Part shown: positions 19,401 to 26,968 of the stretch, piece by piece
How positions within the stretch are numbered: the stretch's first letter is position 1
How the letters are laid out: every line of letters starts with the position of its first letter
From: Nostoc sp. NIES-4103
Lineage (GTDB): Bacteria; Cyanobacteriota; Cyanobacteriia; Cyanobacteriales; Nostocaceae
Reading direction: 5' to 3'
Assembly (NCBI RefSeq): GCF_002368335.1
Contig: NZ_AP018288.1
Coordinates: 7,150,371 to 7,214,370, forward strand
Length of the DNA stretch: 64,000 bases
Notes under the pieces: model-generated
What the model was told of the DNA's origin: nothing
The model's input: the letters and a program-made list of their open reading frames with translations, nothing else
Database searches by the model: none
Translations under genes and position numbers: made by a program

Positions 19401-20484
19401 AAGATGGACTTTTTTGAGTTAATACCCGATCTCCCCAACTTTTCATAACCTGAATCAGGTCATCATTTAGTTTATCTAAGCTGTTTTGCAGTATGGGATA
19501 AACAAATTGCGAGTTACCTTGGCTGTCTTGAGTTGCTTGCAATAGCTCAATCAATAAATCTTCATACTGCTCGTAGTTTAATCTTGCTGCAAAGTGTCGC
19601 AACATATCAGCCTGATTTACGTCGCCTCCCTGTTCCATGACATCTGCTACTTGTGTCATCATCTGTACCAAGTTAGTATCGAGCAGTTCTTGATGAGCGT
19701 TTAAGAGATTTATTTCTTCACCTTCAGCACAGTTGATTAAGTCGTGGACAAGCTTAAGATAGGGAGACGGATTTTTTATTTCATCGGCTATCTGAGCAGC
19801 CAATGTTCGTAACCAATCAGGATGATAATCTCGTCCTTGTTCCTCCAATAAATCGGCAAACTCTTCCATCTTTCGTACCAAACCATAATTAAATAAGTCT
19901 GGACGAGAGTTGAGAAGTTGACGTTCTTGACCTTGGGGACAGCGTAGTAGATTCTCAATATGTTTTATGTAAGGTAGACCATTTCTATAAGCCAATGCTT
20001 GACTTAGCTCAGTCATTAGATCGAACAAAAACTGAAAAGCATTGATCCTACCTTGGTCTTTTAGGTTAAGTGCTACCTCGGTCATTATTGTGACAAAACT
20101 GCCGTCAAGCAAGTTTACATGAGCCTGCAATAGTTTTGATTCAGAACCACTGGGGCAATCTAGTAGCGCTTTAATCAAACCTAACTGAGCTTTTTTTCGT
20201 TTTTCGTCAATAATTTGTTTATTTTTGTTAAAAGTTTCTTCAAACTTAGCTGACGGCACGCCTATACTCATCTCAATAACTGGAATGAGATTGATTAAAA
20301 AATTAGCTCCTTCCTGATTATCCAGTTTTACTAAAGATGTTGCAATTTGCTGCATTGTCTCTACTAAAACATGATCAATTAATTCTTGGTTAGCGGCTAA
20401 AATCTTAACTTCCTCATCTGTCGGGCAGCTGAGTAGTGCTTCGATCAGAGAACCATAGTTTTGGTAGCTTCTGATATGGGTCAT
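16468..20484 (-). CDS. CHAT-domain caspase-like protein with TPRs and an N-terminal four- to five-fold repeat
   Basis: A 1338-aa protein. Residues ~15-355 carry four clear copies and a weaker fifth of a helical unit (LLxCPxGEExxLLxAHxELLD, then LVxxMxxVA) near 16, 106, 177, 247 and 310. Residues ~380-790 are TPRs of about 50-residue period marked by AFPxxWAxxQNNLG. The C-terminal ~270 residues form a CHAT domain. Its likely catalytic His is in LHCCHHAQF and its Cys in VFLACCETG, followed by GARSVVSSLWSVND. CHAT proteases can cleave partner proteins, and several act in defence or cell death. Two minus-strand genes lie just upstream (gaps 107 and 59 bp) and may be partners. The N-terminal repeat is not one I recognise. 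Confidence 0.88.
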   Translation of the reverse strand: MTHIRSYQNYGSLIEALLSCPTDEEVKILAANQELIDHVLVETMQQIATSLVKLDNQEGANFLINLIPVIEMSIGVPSAKFEETFNKNKQIIDEKRKKAQLGLIKALLDCPSGSESKLLQAHVNLLDGSFVTIMTEVALNLKDQGRINAFQFLFDLMTELSQALAYRNGLPYIKHIENLLRCPQGQERQLLNSRPDLFNYGLVRKMEEFADLLEEQGRDYHPDWLRTLAAQIADEIKNPSPYLKLVHDLINCAEGEEINLLNAHQELLDTNLVQMMTQVADVMEQGGDVNQADMLRHFAARLNYEQYEDLLIELLQATQDSQGNSQFVYPILQNSLDKLNDDLIQVMKSWGDRVLTQKSPSYKEALAGCLMNLSNSIQHFPLGNRAVNLEIAIAAYELGLTAFTLNTAPDYWAKAQNNLGLAYENRIQGDRAKNLEQAIAYYQKALEIYTYKAFPVEWAITQNNLGNAYAKRIRGQQAENYNQAIACYQNALQVRTRESFPEKWAQTQNNLGLVYSDLIQGNPVENLEKAITCFENALEVRTREAFPEKWAQSLNNLGVTYNLRIRGDKAENVEMAIACFEFALEVRTRQAFPKDWATTQMNLGYAYSIRILGDKAENLEMAIQHDQNALQVYTLQAFPENWAQIQNNLGSAYRKRIKGKQEENLQQSITCCQNALRVYTRDAFPQMWASSQKNLGLIYTKLEQVAEAIECFESALEIYTPLSFPLNCFTTGINLGEIAFKSGDWQIAIKGYAAAIEGYEQLRTWITSEPSRQGLLPQAANLYENIVQACINTGELGKALEYVERSRGKSLVELMVNNDFKDGEIPQEVEELLQYYNYLQKIINQERDRHQSDPTENMQTQSRTSDRAAYAPYTQKIAELEKQKQLIWQRLRQKDPLLAAQKQVTAPQLYDMQRLIDQPTTAILSFYTTSNNTHVFVLRHNQLSCHTCKGQGFKKAQGWMGTENGQPEPINPAELIVMPASEYEQMPLQICILFNWHRQDIEQKEIIDNVLDEVAKKLQLEELISDRLQGIEELIIVPHLGLHLIPFAALPIGNNQYLGDRFLIRYIPSCQILEFCQQRGEVNNDLTYGIVEDATDDLPCASFEGEKIAEIFNIPKSQRLRGSSQATCNNYRQLAEQVQVLHCCHHAQFRLDRPLESVLKLGDGNITLGQLMTPSWRLSQLCDVFLACCETGLGVPELLTGDMFTISIGFLCAGARSVVSSLWSVNDLATALFSIFYYHYRKYGNSRPEALRQAQIRLCKLKKEELLAISKQTEIKRKEARNKRKQYPPGSAEYLEWDSEYRKYAGVTLEIDRVKNSNEEFPFSHPRYWAAFICQGLR

Positions 20485-20591
20485 GATTTTTATTTTTTGG
20501 TAATTTTTATCTAAAAAATATAGAAATTATTTGTGTTTTATCTCTTGATTTATGTTCCAAAATCATTTTATTATTTTTATATAACTAATTT

Positions 20592-21068
20592 TTATTTATG
20601 CTCTTCAGAAATTCCTGTCAACTTTTCTACCAAATCTTCAGCTAAATCCAGTAACTCAATTTCGTCAATTTCATTACTAGATTCGCGGTTACTTTCTCCA
20701 ATTACTACATTACCAGCTAACACATTTTTGACAGCAAAAATTATCTCTTCTTCTTCAGATAAACTCAGACATTTTTCCAACTCTACAGCAATTTCTTGAA
20801 GCGATTTGTTTTTTAATTGCTTGCGTACTCTCACTGCTACTGAATCATCACTTTGCAAAAAGGTAGACAATGATTCTACTAAATTTTGTTTACCTTCTTC
20901 GCCCTCCCCCCATCCTTCTAACCAGTCTCCATCGACATCTTCAAAATACAAATGGGCTGCTTCAAGCCCATATTTTAGGATATCGTCTTGTAATTTTCTG
21001 GTTTCTTCTAGGTGCTGACGAAATTGTGCTAATCTCTGATGGCGGTCATTTGGCATTTCATTAACCAT
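20592..21068 (-). CDS. Acidic hypothetical protein upstream of the CHAT gene
   Basis: Unrecognised 158-aa, strongly acidic, helical protein (RLAQFRQHLEETRKLQDDIL, DVDGDWLEGWGEGEEGKQN, EEEEIIFAVKNVLAG). No signal peptide or membrane segment. It lies 107 bp upstream of the CHAT gene on the same strand and 59 bp after the next gene. That placement suggests a substrate, regulator or adaptor of the CHAT protein, but the sequence gives no direct evidence. Confidence 0.7.
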   Translation of the reverse strand: MVNEMPNDRHQRLAQFRQHLEETRKLQDDILKYGLEAAHLYFEDVDGDWLEGWGEGEEGKQNLVESLSTFLQSDDSVAVRVRKQLKNKSLQEIAVELEKCLSLSEEEEIIFAVKNVLAGNVVIGESNRESSNEIDEIELLDLAEDLVEKLTGISEEHK

Positions 21069-21127
21069 GATGATGAGATTTGGTTAAGGTGAGTTGATAG
21101 GAAAACGAGACAATAATTGACCTACCA

Positions 21128-21823
21128 CTATAAATTAAATTTTAGATAAATGCCTGTTTTGAGATGATCGACATTATATAGTACTATGTTGCCTATCTGA
21201 TTGACGAAATTAGTTGCACTGGGATTGTAGCTTAAAAATATTCCTCTCTCTATTTCCCAAAATTGCAAAGTATCTTCCCACTTTTCAAATTTTTCTTGAT
21301 AAAATTCCTCAGAAAGACTAGTGATTTGAATACATAAAGACTTTTCTTGCCTACTACTAATAATTATATCAGTTGCCATTGACAGGTCTGCAACATAGCG
21401 TTGTACAACAGTGCCGCCACGATTTTGAATATCATTAGCAATACAGCCTATTAGCTTGGCATCTTCTTGACTGAACTTTCCTGCCATCAGCTTTTGTCTC
21501 CAAATATAAAATTTGGGATCATTTTTGATCAGCCATTTTGGAAATAAGTAACTATACCAATATTTTTCAGATGTTGACAGACACTCATAATAAATTTGCA
21601 GTTCTTCATCTGAAGTTACACTTTTGATATCAAGCCAAATTTGAGAATCTTGAATAATCTGTTTCAAAAATAAGCCGACAAATAGTTTAGAGGTCAGCAA
21701 ACCAGGCTTTAAATCTCTAACCCACCGAGCTATCTCATCTAGCCTTTTGGCTAAACTTGGATCTATTTCAGATGCTTCCTGAATGAGTGAGTCGAGTCGT
21801 TTTTTAATTTCTTTTGCTAACAA
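21128..21823 (-). CDS. Hypothetical protein, possibly PD-(D/E)XK nuclease-like, first gene of the CHAT cluster
   Basis: A 231-aa protein read from a TTG at 21823, with an AAGG-type ribosome site 11 bases upstream. The N-terminal half is helical. The C-terminal half (KLIGCIANDIQNRGGTVVQR, TDIIISSRQEKSLCIQIT, GIFLSYNPSATNFVNQIGN) has alternating strands, with an Asp followed after about a dozen residues by an IQIT strand, reminiscent of restriction-endonuclease folds. The expected E/QxK is not cleanly present, so the resemblance is weak. It is separated from lysS by a terminator and so probably begins the unit that ends with the CHAT gene. Confidence 0.6.
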   Translation of the reverse strand: MLAKEIKKRLDSLIQEASEIDPSLAKRLDEIARWVRDLKPGLLTSKLFVGLFLKQIIQDSQIWLDIKSVTSDEELQIYYECLSTSEKYWYSYLFPKWLIKNDPKFYIWRQKLMAGKFSQEDAKLIGCIANDIQNRGGTVVQRYVADLSMATDIIISSRQEKSLCIQITSLSEEFYQEKFEKWEDTLQFWEIERGIFLSYNPSATNFVNQIGNIVLYNVDHLKTGIYLKFNL

Positions 21824-21892
21824 AAAATGCTATACCTTAAAAGTCTAAATTCTACAGAAAATATTACAACTTCTTTATACACTTTTTCAAGA

Positions 21893-21929
21893 AAAAAGCT
21901 GTAATAACATCATGTTTTCACAGCTTTTT
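21893..21929 (-). terminator. Intrinsic terminator after lysS
   Basis: Read on the minus strand, AAAAAGCTGT and ACAGCTTTTTT flank a 17-base loop, and the second arm runs into a T tract. It lies 25 bp after the lysS stop codon and before the CHAT cluster. Confidence 0.7.
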
Positions 21930-21953
21930 GGTTGATTCAATTTCAAATTTTTG

Positions 21954-23480
21954 CTAACTTTCAGATTCTAGGGATGATTCTGATTTTTCAGGCTTGAGTA
22001 GGGGGAAAGCGATCGCATCCCGAATACTAGCACAATCAGTTAATAACATCACCAATCGATCAATGCCAATGCCTAAACCACCTGTAGGCGGCATTCCATA
22101 TTCCAAAGCGGTGAGAAAGTCTTCGTCTACACCTTGGGCTTCCAAGTCGCCGGCGGCTTTGCGCGCGGCTTGTGCTTCTAAACGTTCTCTTTGGTCGATG
22201 GGATCAGTTAATTCTGAGAAACTATTGGCAGTTTCCCGCCCTACAATAAATAACTCAAATCGCTCCACCAAACCAGGCTGAGAACGGTGAGGTTTTGCCA
22301 AGGGCGAAATTTCCACTGGATAGTCAATGACAAAGGTAGGCTGAATTAAGTTTTCTTCTACCTTTTGTTCAAAGGCTTCATTCAACAATTTACCAATTGA
22401 TGGTACATCTTCTATACCTTCCAAACCAGCATTTTTACTTGCTGTTTTTGCTTCTTCCAAAGTTTGGAATGAATTGAAATCTAAGCCTGTAAATTCCTTG
22501 ACTATTTCGTGCATTGTCACCCGCCGCCAAGGTGGTGTTAAATCTACAGGTGTGTCTTGGTAGGTAATTTGTAAAGTACCAAGTACCTCTTGGGCGACAG
22601 TGGTAATAATTCCTTCTGTCAGCGCCATCATATCGTTGTAGTCGGCGTAGGCTTGGTAAATTTCAATGGTGGTAAATTCAGGATTATGGCGAGTGGAAAC
22701 TCCTTCATTGCGGAAAATTCGCCCTAATTCAAACACCTTTTCAAAACCACCCACAATTAACCGCTTGAGATGGAGTTCTGTAGCAATTCGTAGATACAAC
22801 TCCATATCTAAGGTGTTGTGGTAAGTGATAAACGGACGTGCATCAGCACCGCCTGCTTCACTTTGCAAAACTGGCGTTTCAATTTCTAGAAAATCCCGCT
22901 GTTCCAAATAGCGGCGAATACCGGCAGTAATTTGGGCGCGACGGCGGAAAGTTTGCCGTACTTCCGGGTTCACTATCAAGTCAACGTAACGCTGACGGTA
23001 GCGCTTGGCAATATCTGTTAACCCATGCCGTTTGTCAGGTAAGGGTAACAGAGATTTGGTCAGAATAGTATATTGTTTAACGTAGACAGATAACTCGCCC
23101 TTTTCAGTCCGTTTAATAGTGCCTGTAACGCCCAAAATATCGCCAATATCTGTAAGTTTATCTAGTTGTTTGAAAGCATTGGCGAGAACATCTGCCATAC
23201 TTTCTTCAATGCGCTTTTTTTCTAAGTAAAGCTGAATTGCACCGGTTTCATCTTCTAAGGTGACGAAGGCTAGTTTACCCATAAAACGACGCAGCCTGAT
23301 GCGTCCGGCTATGGCAACTTCTAAATCAACTTCTTCACCGTTGGGTAAATCAGCAAATTGGGCTTGTAATTGCGCTGCGTGATGGCTGGATTCCCAACGA
23401 TAGGCATAAGGATTAATACCTAGCTGCTTTAGCTGCTCTACTTTTTCCAGCCTAGTGGCACGAATATCTTCTTCGGACAT
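21954..23480 (-). CDS. lysS: Lysyl-tRNA synthetase, class II
   Basis: Charges tRNA-Lys with lysine. The 508 aa comprise an N-terminal OB-fold anticodon-binding domain (VAIAGRIRLRRFMGKLAFVT) and a class II catalytic core. Motif 1 is near FLEIETPVLQ, motif 2 FRNEGVSTRHNPEFTTIE, and motif 3 GLGIGIDRLVMLL. PTFVIDYPVEISPLAKPH is a typical lysyl signature. The length is usual. The gene is followed by a terminator. The tail is Ser/Glu-rich. Confidence 0.97.
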   Translation of the reverse strand: MSEEDIRATRLEKVEQLKQLGINPYAYRWESSHHAAQLQAQFADLPNGEEVDLEVAIAGRIRLRRFMGKLAFVTLEDETGAIQLYLEKKRIEESMADVLANAFKQLDKLTDIGDILGVTGTIKRTEKGELSVYVKQYTILTKSLLPLPDKRHGLTDIAKRYRQRYVDLIVNPEVRQTFRRRAQITAGIRRYLEQRDFLEIETPVLQSEAGGADARPFITYHNTLDMELYLRIATELHLKRLIVGGFEKVFELGRIFRNEGVSTRHNPEFTTIEIYQAYADYNDMMALTEGIITTVAQEVLGTLQITYQDTPVDLTPPWRRVTMHEIVKEFTGLDFNSFQTLEEAKTASKNAGLEGIEDVPSIGKLLNEAFEQKVEENLIQPTFVIDYPVEISPLAKPHRSQPGLVERFELFIVGRETANSFSELTDPIDQRERLEAQAARKAAGDLEAQGVDEDFLTALEYGMPPTGGLGIGIDRLVMLLTDCASIRDAIAFPLLKPEKSESSLESES

Positions 23481-23535
23481 GTTAACGAACTAAAGAGGGC
23501 ATGAATATTATAGATGCTCTGAACAGGTGGGGTAG

Positions 23536-23736
23536 TTATATGCAATCTTGATCTACCTGAGATTTTTTATCGCCATCAAAGACCACCAAAAATTTGCCAT
23601 CAGGTATTAATTGCTGAATAGCCCGCAAATAACCGTCAGCATCCGATTGCTTTCGGTAGTGTGCTATGGTGACTCGTTGCATGTTCGCAAGCAAACGCAC
23701 AACTAACCACCTATTGAGATTATCTCGATAGGGCAT
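23536..23736 (-). CDS. Small conserved hypothetical protein
   Basis: A 66-aa frame with a compact alpha/beta pattern (NRWLVVRLLANMQRVTIAHY, then ADGYLRAIQQLIPDGKFLVV, FDGDK). It looks like a real small cyanobacterial protein: the composition is normal and it occupies the gap upstream of lysS on the same strand. No function is recognised. Confidence 0.6.
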   Translation of the reverse strand: MPYRDNLNRWLVVRLLANMQRVTIAHYRKQSDADGYLRAIQQLIPDGKFLVVFDGDKKSQVDQDCI

Positions 23737-23950
23737 AATAATATAGTCTCCATTGAGTTTGGAGCAAAGCCAGTGCCGAACTTTCCACGGGACGCACTGG
23801 CTTTTTGCTTGGTTAAATATTACCAGAAGGATTTTACAAAAACAAATAAAACTTTTATTATATCAAACCTGGCTAAGATTGAAACAAATATGAAACAACA
23901 ATGTGTCAACTTTGTTTCAAAATAGATTTGCGATCGCCAAAGGAAATACA

Positions 23951-24508
23951 ATGACACAAACTAGAGTGCGCTTGTGGAATATAGATGAATATCACCGGAT
24001 GTTCGAGACGGGGATTATTAAAACTGAGGAACGGGTGGAACTAATTGAAGGGCAAGTTATCCCCATGAGTGCCAAAAATCCTCCCCATGCAGCCACAACG
24101 CTGTGTGCATCTGACTACCTCAAGCGCCTGCTAGCAGAAGTTGCTTTAGTTCGGGTACAAGACCCCATTCAGTTAAGCGAATATTCTGAATCGGAACCGG
24201 ATATTGCCGTTGTCCGCATCAATTCACGAAAATACATTGATCATCATCCTGCACCTGATGAAGTTTTTTTATTAATTGAGGTGGCGGATACAACTTTAGA
24301 GGCTGACCGCAAACAAAAAGCGCCTCTTTATGCGAAGGCGGGAATTGTTGAATATTGGATTTTGGATGTGAATCAGCGTCAGGTTTATGTTTTCCGTGAA
24401 CCAGATTTGGCAGTTTACAATCAACAATTGATTTTAGATGAGAATGTAACAATATCTTTGATTACTTTTCCAGAAATTGAAGTCCAGATTAATCAACTGT
24501 TTCCATAA
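23951..24508 (+). CDS. Uma2 family (DUF820) PD-(D/E)XK endonuclease-like protein
   Basis: The ATG at 23951, behind AAAGGAAA, is preferred over an in-frame GTG at 23903. The 185 aa show the Uma2 pattern: IDEYHRMFETGIIKTEERVE at the N-terminus, SEPDIAVVR with the catalytic Asp, EVFLLIEVADTTLEADRKQK with the E-x-A/K site, then YAKAGIVEYWILDVNQRQVYV. The family is greatly expanded in cyanobacteria and its biological role is unclear. The gene stands alone. Confidence 0.93.
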   Translation: MTQTRVRLWNIDEYHRMFETGIIKTEERVELIEGQVIPMSAKNPPHAATTLCASDYLKRLLAEVALVRVQDPIQLSEYSESEPDIAVVRINSRKYIDHHPAPDEVFLLIEVADTTLEADRKQKAPLYAKAGIVEYWILDVNQRQVYVFREPDLAVYNQQLILDENVTISLITFPEIEVQINQLFP

Positions 24509-24924
24509 TTGTTGGCATTTATATCAATTGAAACTAAATTTAAATCGGATAAATTTCTATTGCCTCACGCTAAGACGCAAAGACGCAGAGAAGAGGACGC
24601 AAAGTGTGTTAGCTAGTAGGGTGTTTTATGCCGTAGGAATCGCACACCTTTAATGATTGGTGGTGCGGCGCTTGGCGACAATGCACCCTACATTTAAATT
24701 CTCTTTAGCATTAGTCCGCGTTCGCGTAGCGTTTTGCAGCAAAGGCGGACGAGAGTTTGTGTGCAAGATGAACCGTGACTTCCAGTCGCCAAGGCATCTA
24801 TAAAATAAAAAGCGATCGCTCCTAACTAATTGAAGCGATCGCTTTGTCTCAACAGGGGTATGAGAGCAAATATTATTGACATCTATAACCAAGATTCAAT
24901 GATTGAACTCTGCAACTAAAACCT
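24509..24924. other. Intergenic region with repeats
   Basis: There is no convincing gene. It carries an AAGACGCAAAGACGCAGAG repeat (about 24570), a GTAGGGTG palindrome, a GTCCGCGTTCGCGTAGCG motif (about 24716) facing AAGGCGGAC, and two GCGATCGC sites near 24812 and 24836. Confidence 0.6.
24616..24691. repeat. Inverted repeat GTAGGGTG ... CACCCTAC
   Basis: The arms at 24616-24623 and 24684-24691 are exact inverses. Half-copies with the same GTAGGGTG start occur at 15868 and 30212. Confidence 0.5.
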
Positions 24925-25356
24925 TTATTTTTGACCTAATGTTAGCGGATTTCGGGATAAAATCGCCTTCATTTTTAAATTCGCAAATTTCAGAATTGCT
25001 TCTATCAATTCTTGCTGTTCTGGTTGTAAATTCAGTGTTTTTAGAGCCTGGTTGATATCTTGGCCAGAATGCAAATTGTGAGTAATTTTGGTAAGTTGGG
25101 ATGAATTTAAGACTGCCTTGATTTCCCGATTTCTACGCTGACGCACCGCCTGTAATTGTTGGAGTTGTTGGGGAGTCAGGTTAATTTCTGAAAATGAAGT
25201 AGATTGGCTTGCCACTTTGGTAGTTTGGGCGAAAATGACACCGGAAGTAGCATGGAATTGAACAGGTGTTGCCAAGGCACTTACAGGCATGAAGATGAGA
25301 ACAGTAAAAATGGTAACAGCTAACATAGACAGCCGTTTTGTAAAGTTGATAGCCAT
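24925..25356 (-). CDS. Secreted Spy/CpxP-like protein
   Basis: A 143-aa protein with a signal peptide (LSMLAVTIFTVLIFMPVSAL, cleavage near ALATP). The helical mature part carries LTPQQLQQLQAVRQRRNREI and LNLQPEQQELIEAIL, in the manner of the LTxxQ motifs of Spy/CpxP periplasmic chaperones. In enterobacteria such proteins buffer envelope stress; here the function is inferred from the motif only. Monocistronic. Confidence 0.7.
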   Translation of the reverse strand: MAINFTKRLSMLAVTIFTVLIFMPVSALATPVQFHATSGVIFAQTTKVASQSTSFSEINLTPQQLQQLQAVRQRRNREIKAVLNSSQLTKITHNLHSGQDINQALKTLNLQPEQQELIEAILKFANLKMKAILSRNPLTLGQK

Positions 25357-25797
25357 GTTGATAAATGCCTAAATCACAACATTCAGGACGTGGTAGTCCA
25401 GCTAGAAAGTATTATCCATTCTTAGGGAATCCCAAAAGATAATTTATGCTACAGCTAGCGTCAGCAAGCCAGATGCATACCCTACAAAAACTATCAGGTA
25501 AGAATCAGATTAGCAAGATCATGTTCTCTTTGTGACAAGTTTAATTGTTTAAAATAAATAAAAATAAATTATGAATATTATAAGTTTATTAAATAAAAGC
25601 TATGAGTTTGCAGTCATAATCAAAGTCATTACCAAAACAGATGCATAAATAAGAAATTGGGCAAATCAGAGATTAAAGATAAATAAATTTAACTATGTTT
25701 TTGCTTTTTGTATGCCCCATGCCCATCCTTCATGAGCATATCTATTCATCGAGCTAATCGGGTGCATTAGGTTTGTCATAACGCACCCTCACAAGAT
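25357..25797. other. Intergenic region, no gene seen
   Basis: An AT-rich stretch between two minus-strand genes. A small palindrome GGGTGC / GCACCC (25760-25788) stands just after the M48 stop codon. Nothing else is recognised. Confidence 0.5.
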
Positions 25798-26760
25798 TTA
25801 CTCCGATTTTTTCATTCTGTTAATTTCTCGTTGCAATTCTTCAACTTGACGGCGTAAAGCTTCTGCTTCATTTTCAGGAGAATCCGCTGTAACATTAACT
25901 GCTCCTGAAGCGGGCGATCGCTGATAGTTTCCTCGGCGAATTTGCTGATATTCTTCTGATACTGCCCATTCCCGTAAGAAATGCACGCGTTCCACAGGGA
26001 AAGGATGGCTCAGCATCATACCCTGAGCGCCACTATACATCAAGAATTTGTACACTTGATTGAGTCCGTCTGCATCTAGTGCCTGATAATTCTCTGACTG
26101 TTTAATAAACTCTTGTAAACTACATTCATTGCCATATTTGATACTACCACCAGAGAGTTGCATCATTGATGACATTACAGGATTTAAGTCATCCATAACT
26201 AACAGTGCTGCGCGATCCGCTGTTAATTCGGCTTTACGCCGCCATTCAAAAAAGGCATAAATTAAGCCTTGAGTGACGAAATTGCCTATGCCAAAGGTTA
26301 ATTCTCCCAAGACAGAAGCAGCACTCATTGCCCACATCGCCATTTGAATTAAAATAGTATGACCACACTTAATATGCCCTAGCTCATGAGCTAGCACCGC
26401 CCGAATCTCGGCTTCGTTGAGTAAGTCTAAAGCCCCTGTATTTATGACTATGTAAGGATTATCTTGCCCCAGTGCATAGCTATTTACTTGGGGATTTTGT
26501 GAGACAAACAGTGCAGGTTCTGGGAAAATGTCCAAATCTCGCACGCATTCGCGAAAGATCTGGTAAATGGTGGAATATTGCCGCGGCCCGACTTGGATGG
26601 TGTTGCCCATTAGATAGACTAACTGAGGGCGTTCGTAGACAAATTCCACAAATTTACGAGCAATTAAATCAAATCCCGGTAAACTTCGTAAAGCTTGCTC
26701 AGCTTGGCGATCCAGTGGATGCCTGAAGGCTTCGCTGGAAATTCCTGTGTAAGTAGGCAT
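25798..26760 (-). CDS. M48 family metallopeptidase (HtpX/Ste24-like)
   Basis: A 320-aa zinc protease. The HELGH motif is at residues 125-129 (AVLAHELGHIKCGH), and the third ligand is probably the Glu in RRKAELTADRAALL. Hydrophobic helices around MAMWAMSAASVLGELTFG suggest membrane association. The C-terminal ~40 residues form a coiled coil (ENEAEALRRQVEELQREINR), an addition to the basic M48 domain. This type is common in cyanobacteria; substrates are unknown. A heptamer-repeat spacer precedes the gene. Confidence 0.93.
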   Translation of the reverse strand: MPTYTGISSEAFRHPLDRQAEQALRSLPGFDLIARKFVEFVYERPQLVYLMGNTIQVGPRQYSTIYQIFRECVRDLDIFPEPALFVSQNPQVNSYALGQDNPYIVINTGALDLLNEAEIRAVLAHELGHIKCGHTILIQMAMWAMSAASVLGELTFGIGNFVTQGLIYAFFEWRRKAELTADRAALLVMDDLNPVMSSMMQLSGGSIKYGNECSLQEFIKQSENYQALDADGLNQVYKFLMYSGAQGMMLSHPFPVERVHFLREWAVSEEYQQIRRGNYQRSPASGAVNVTADSPENEAEALRRQVEELQREINRMKKSE

Positions 26761-26773
26761 AATTTGGGTAATT

Positions 26774-26896
26774 AGTCAATGGTCAGTGGTCAGTGGTCAG
26801 TGATTAGTGGTCAGTGGTCAGTAGTCAGTGGTCATGGTTAGTGGTTAGTAAAAAAATAACAACTGTCAAATGACAAATGACAAATGACAAATGACA
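26774..26896. repeat. Short tandem repeats GGTCAGT and TGACAAA
   Basis: About eight more or less perfect copies of the heptamer GGTCAGT (26774-26849) are followed by four copies of TGACAAA (26864-26896). They sit in the divergent spacer between the M48 gene and the DinG-like gene. Such heptamers are typical of heterocystous cyanobacteria. Related CAACTGA/ACTGACA runs occur at 28541-28600. Confidence 0.85.
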
Positions 26897-26968
26897 ACTA
26901 ATAACTGACAACATAATAGAAATGGGGCTATTGGAAGTAAAAGTCACTTTTTATGGGATTAAAAACGT

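Noticed and set aside
24650..24892. 80-codon minus-strand frame
   Set aside because: It runs through palindromic repeats and HIP1 sites and has no protein-like pattern.
26774..26896. Possible CRISPR-like array
   Set aside because: The repeats are contiguous 7-mers without spacers; they are short tandem repeats. No array with unique spacers was found in the window.
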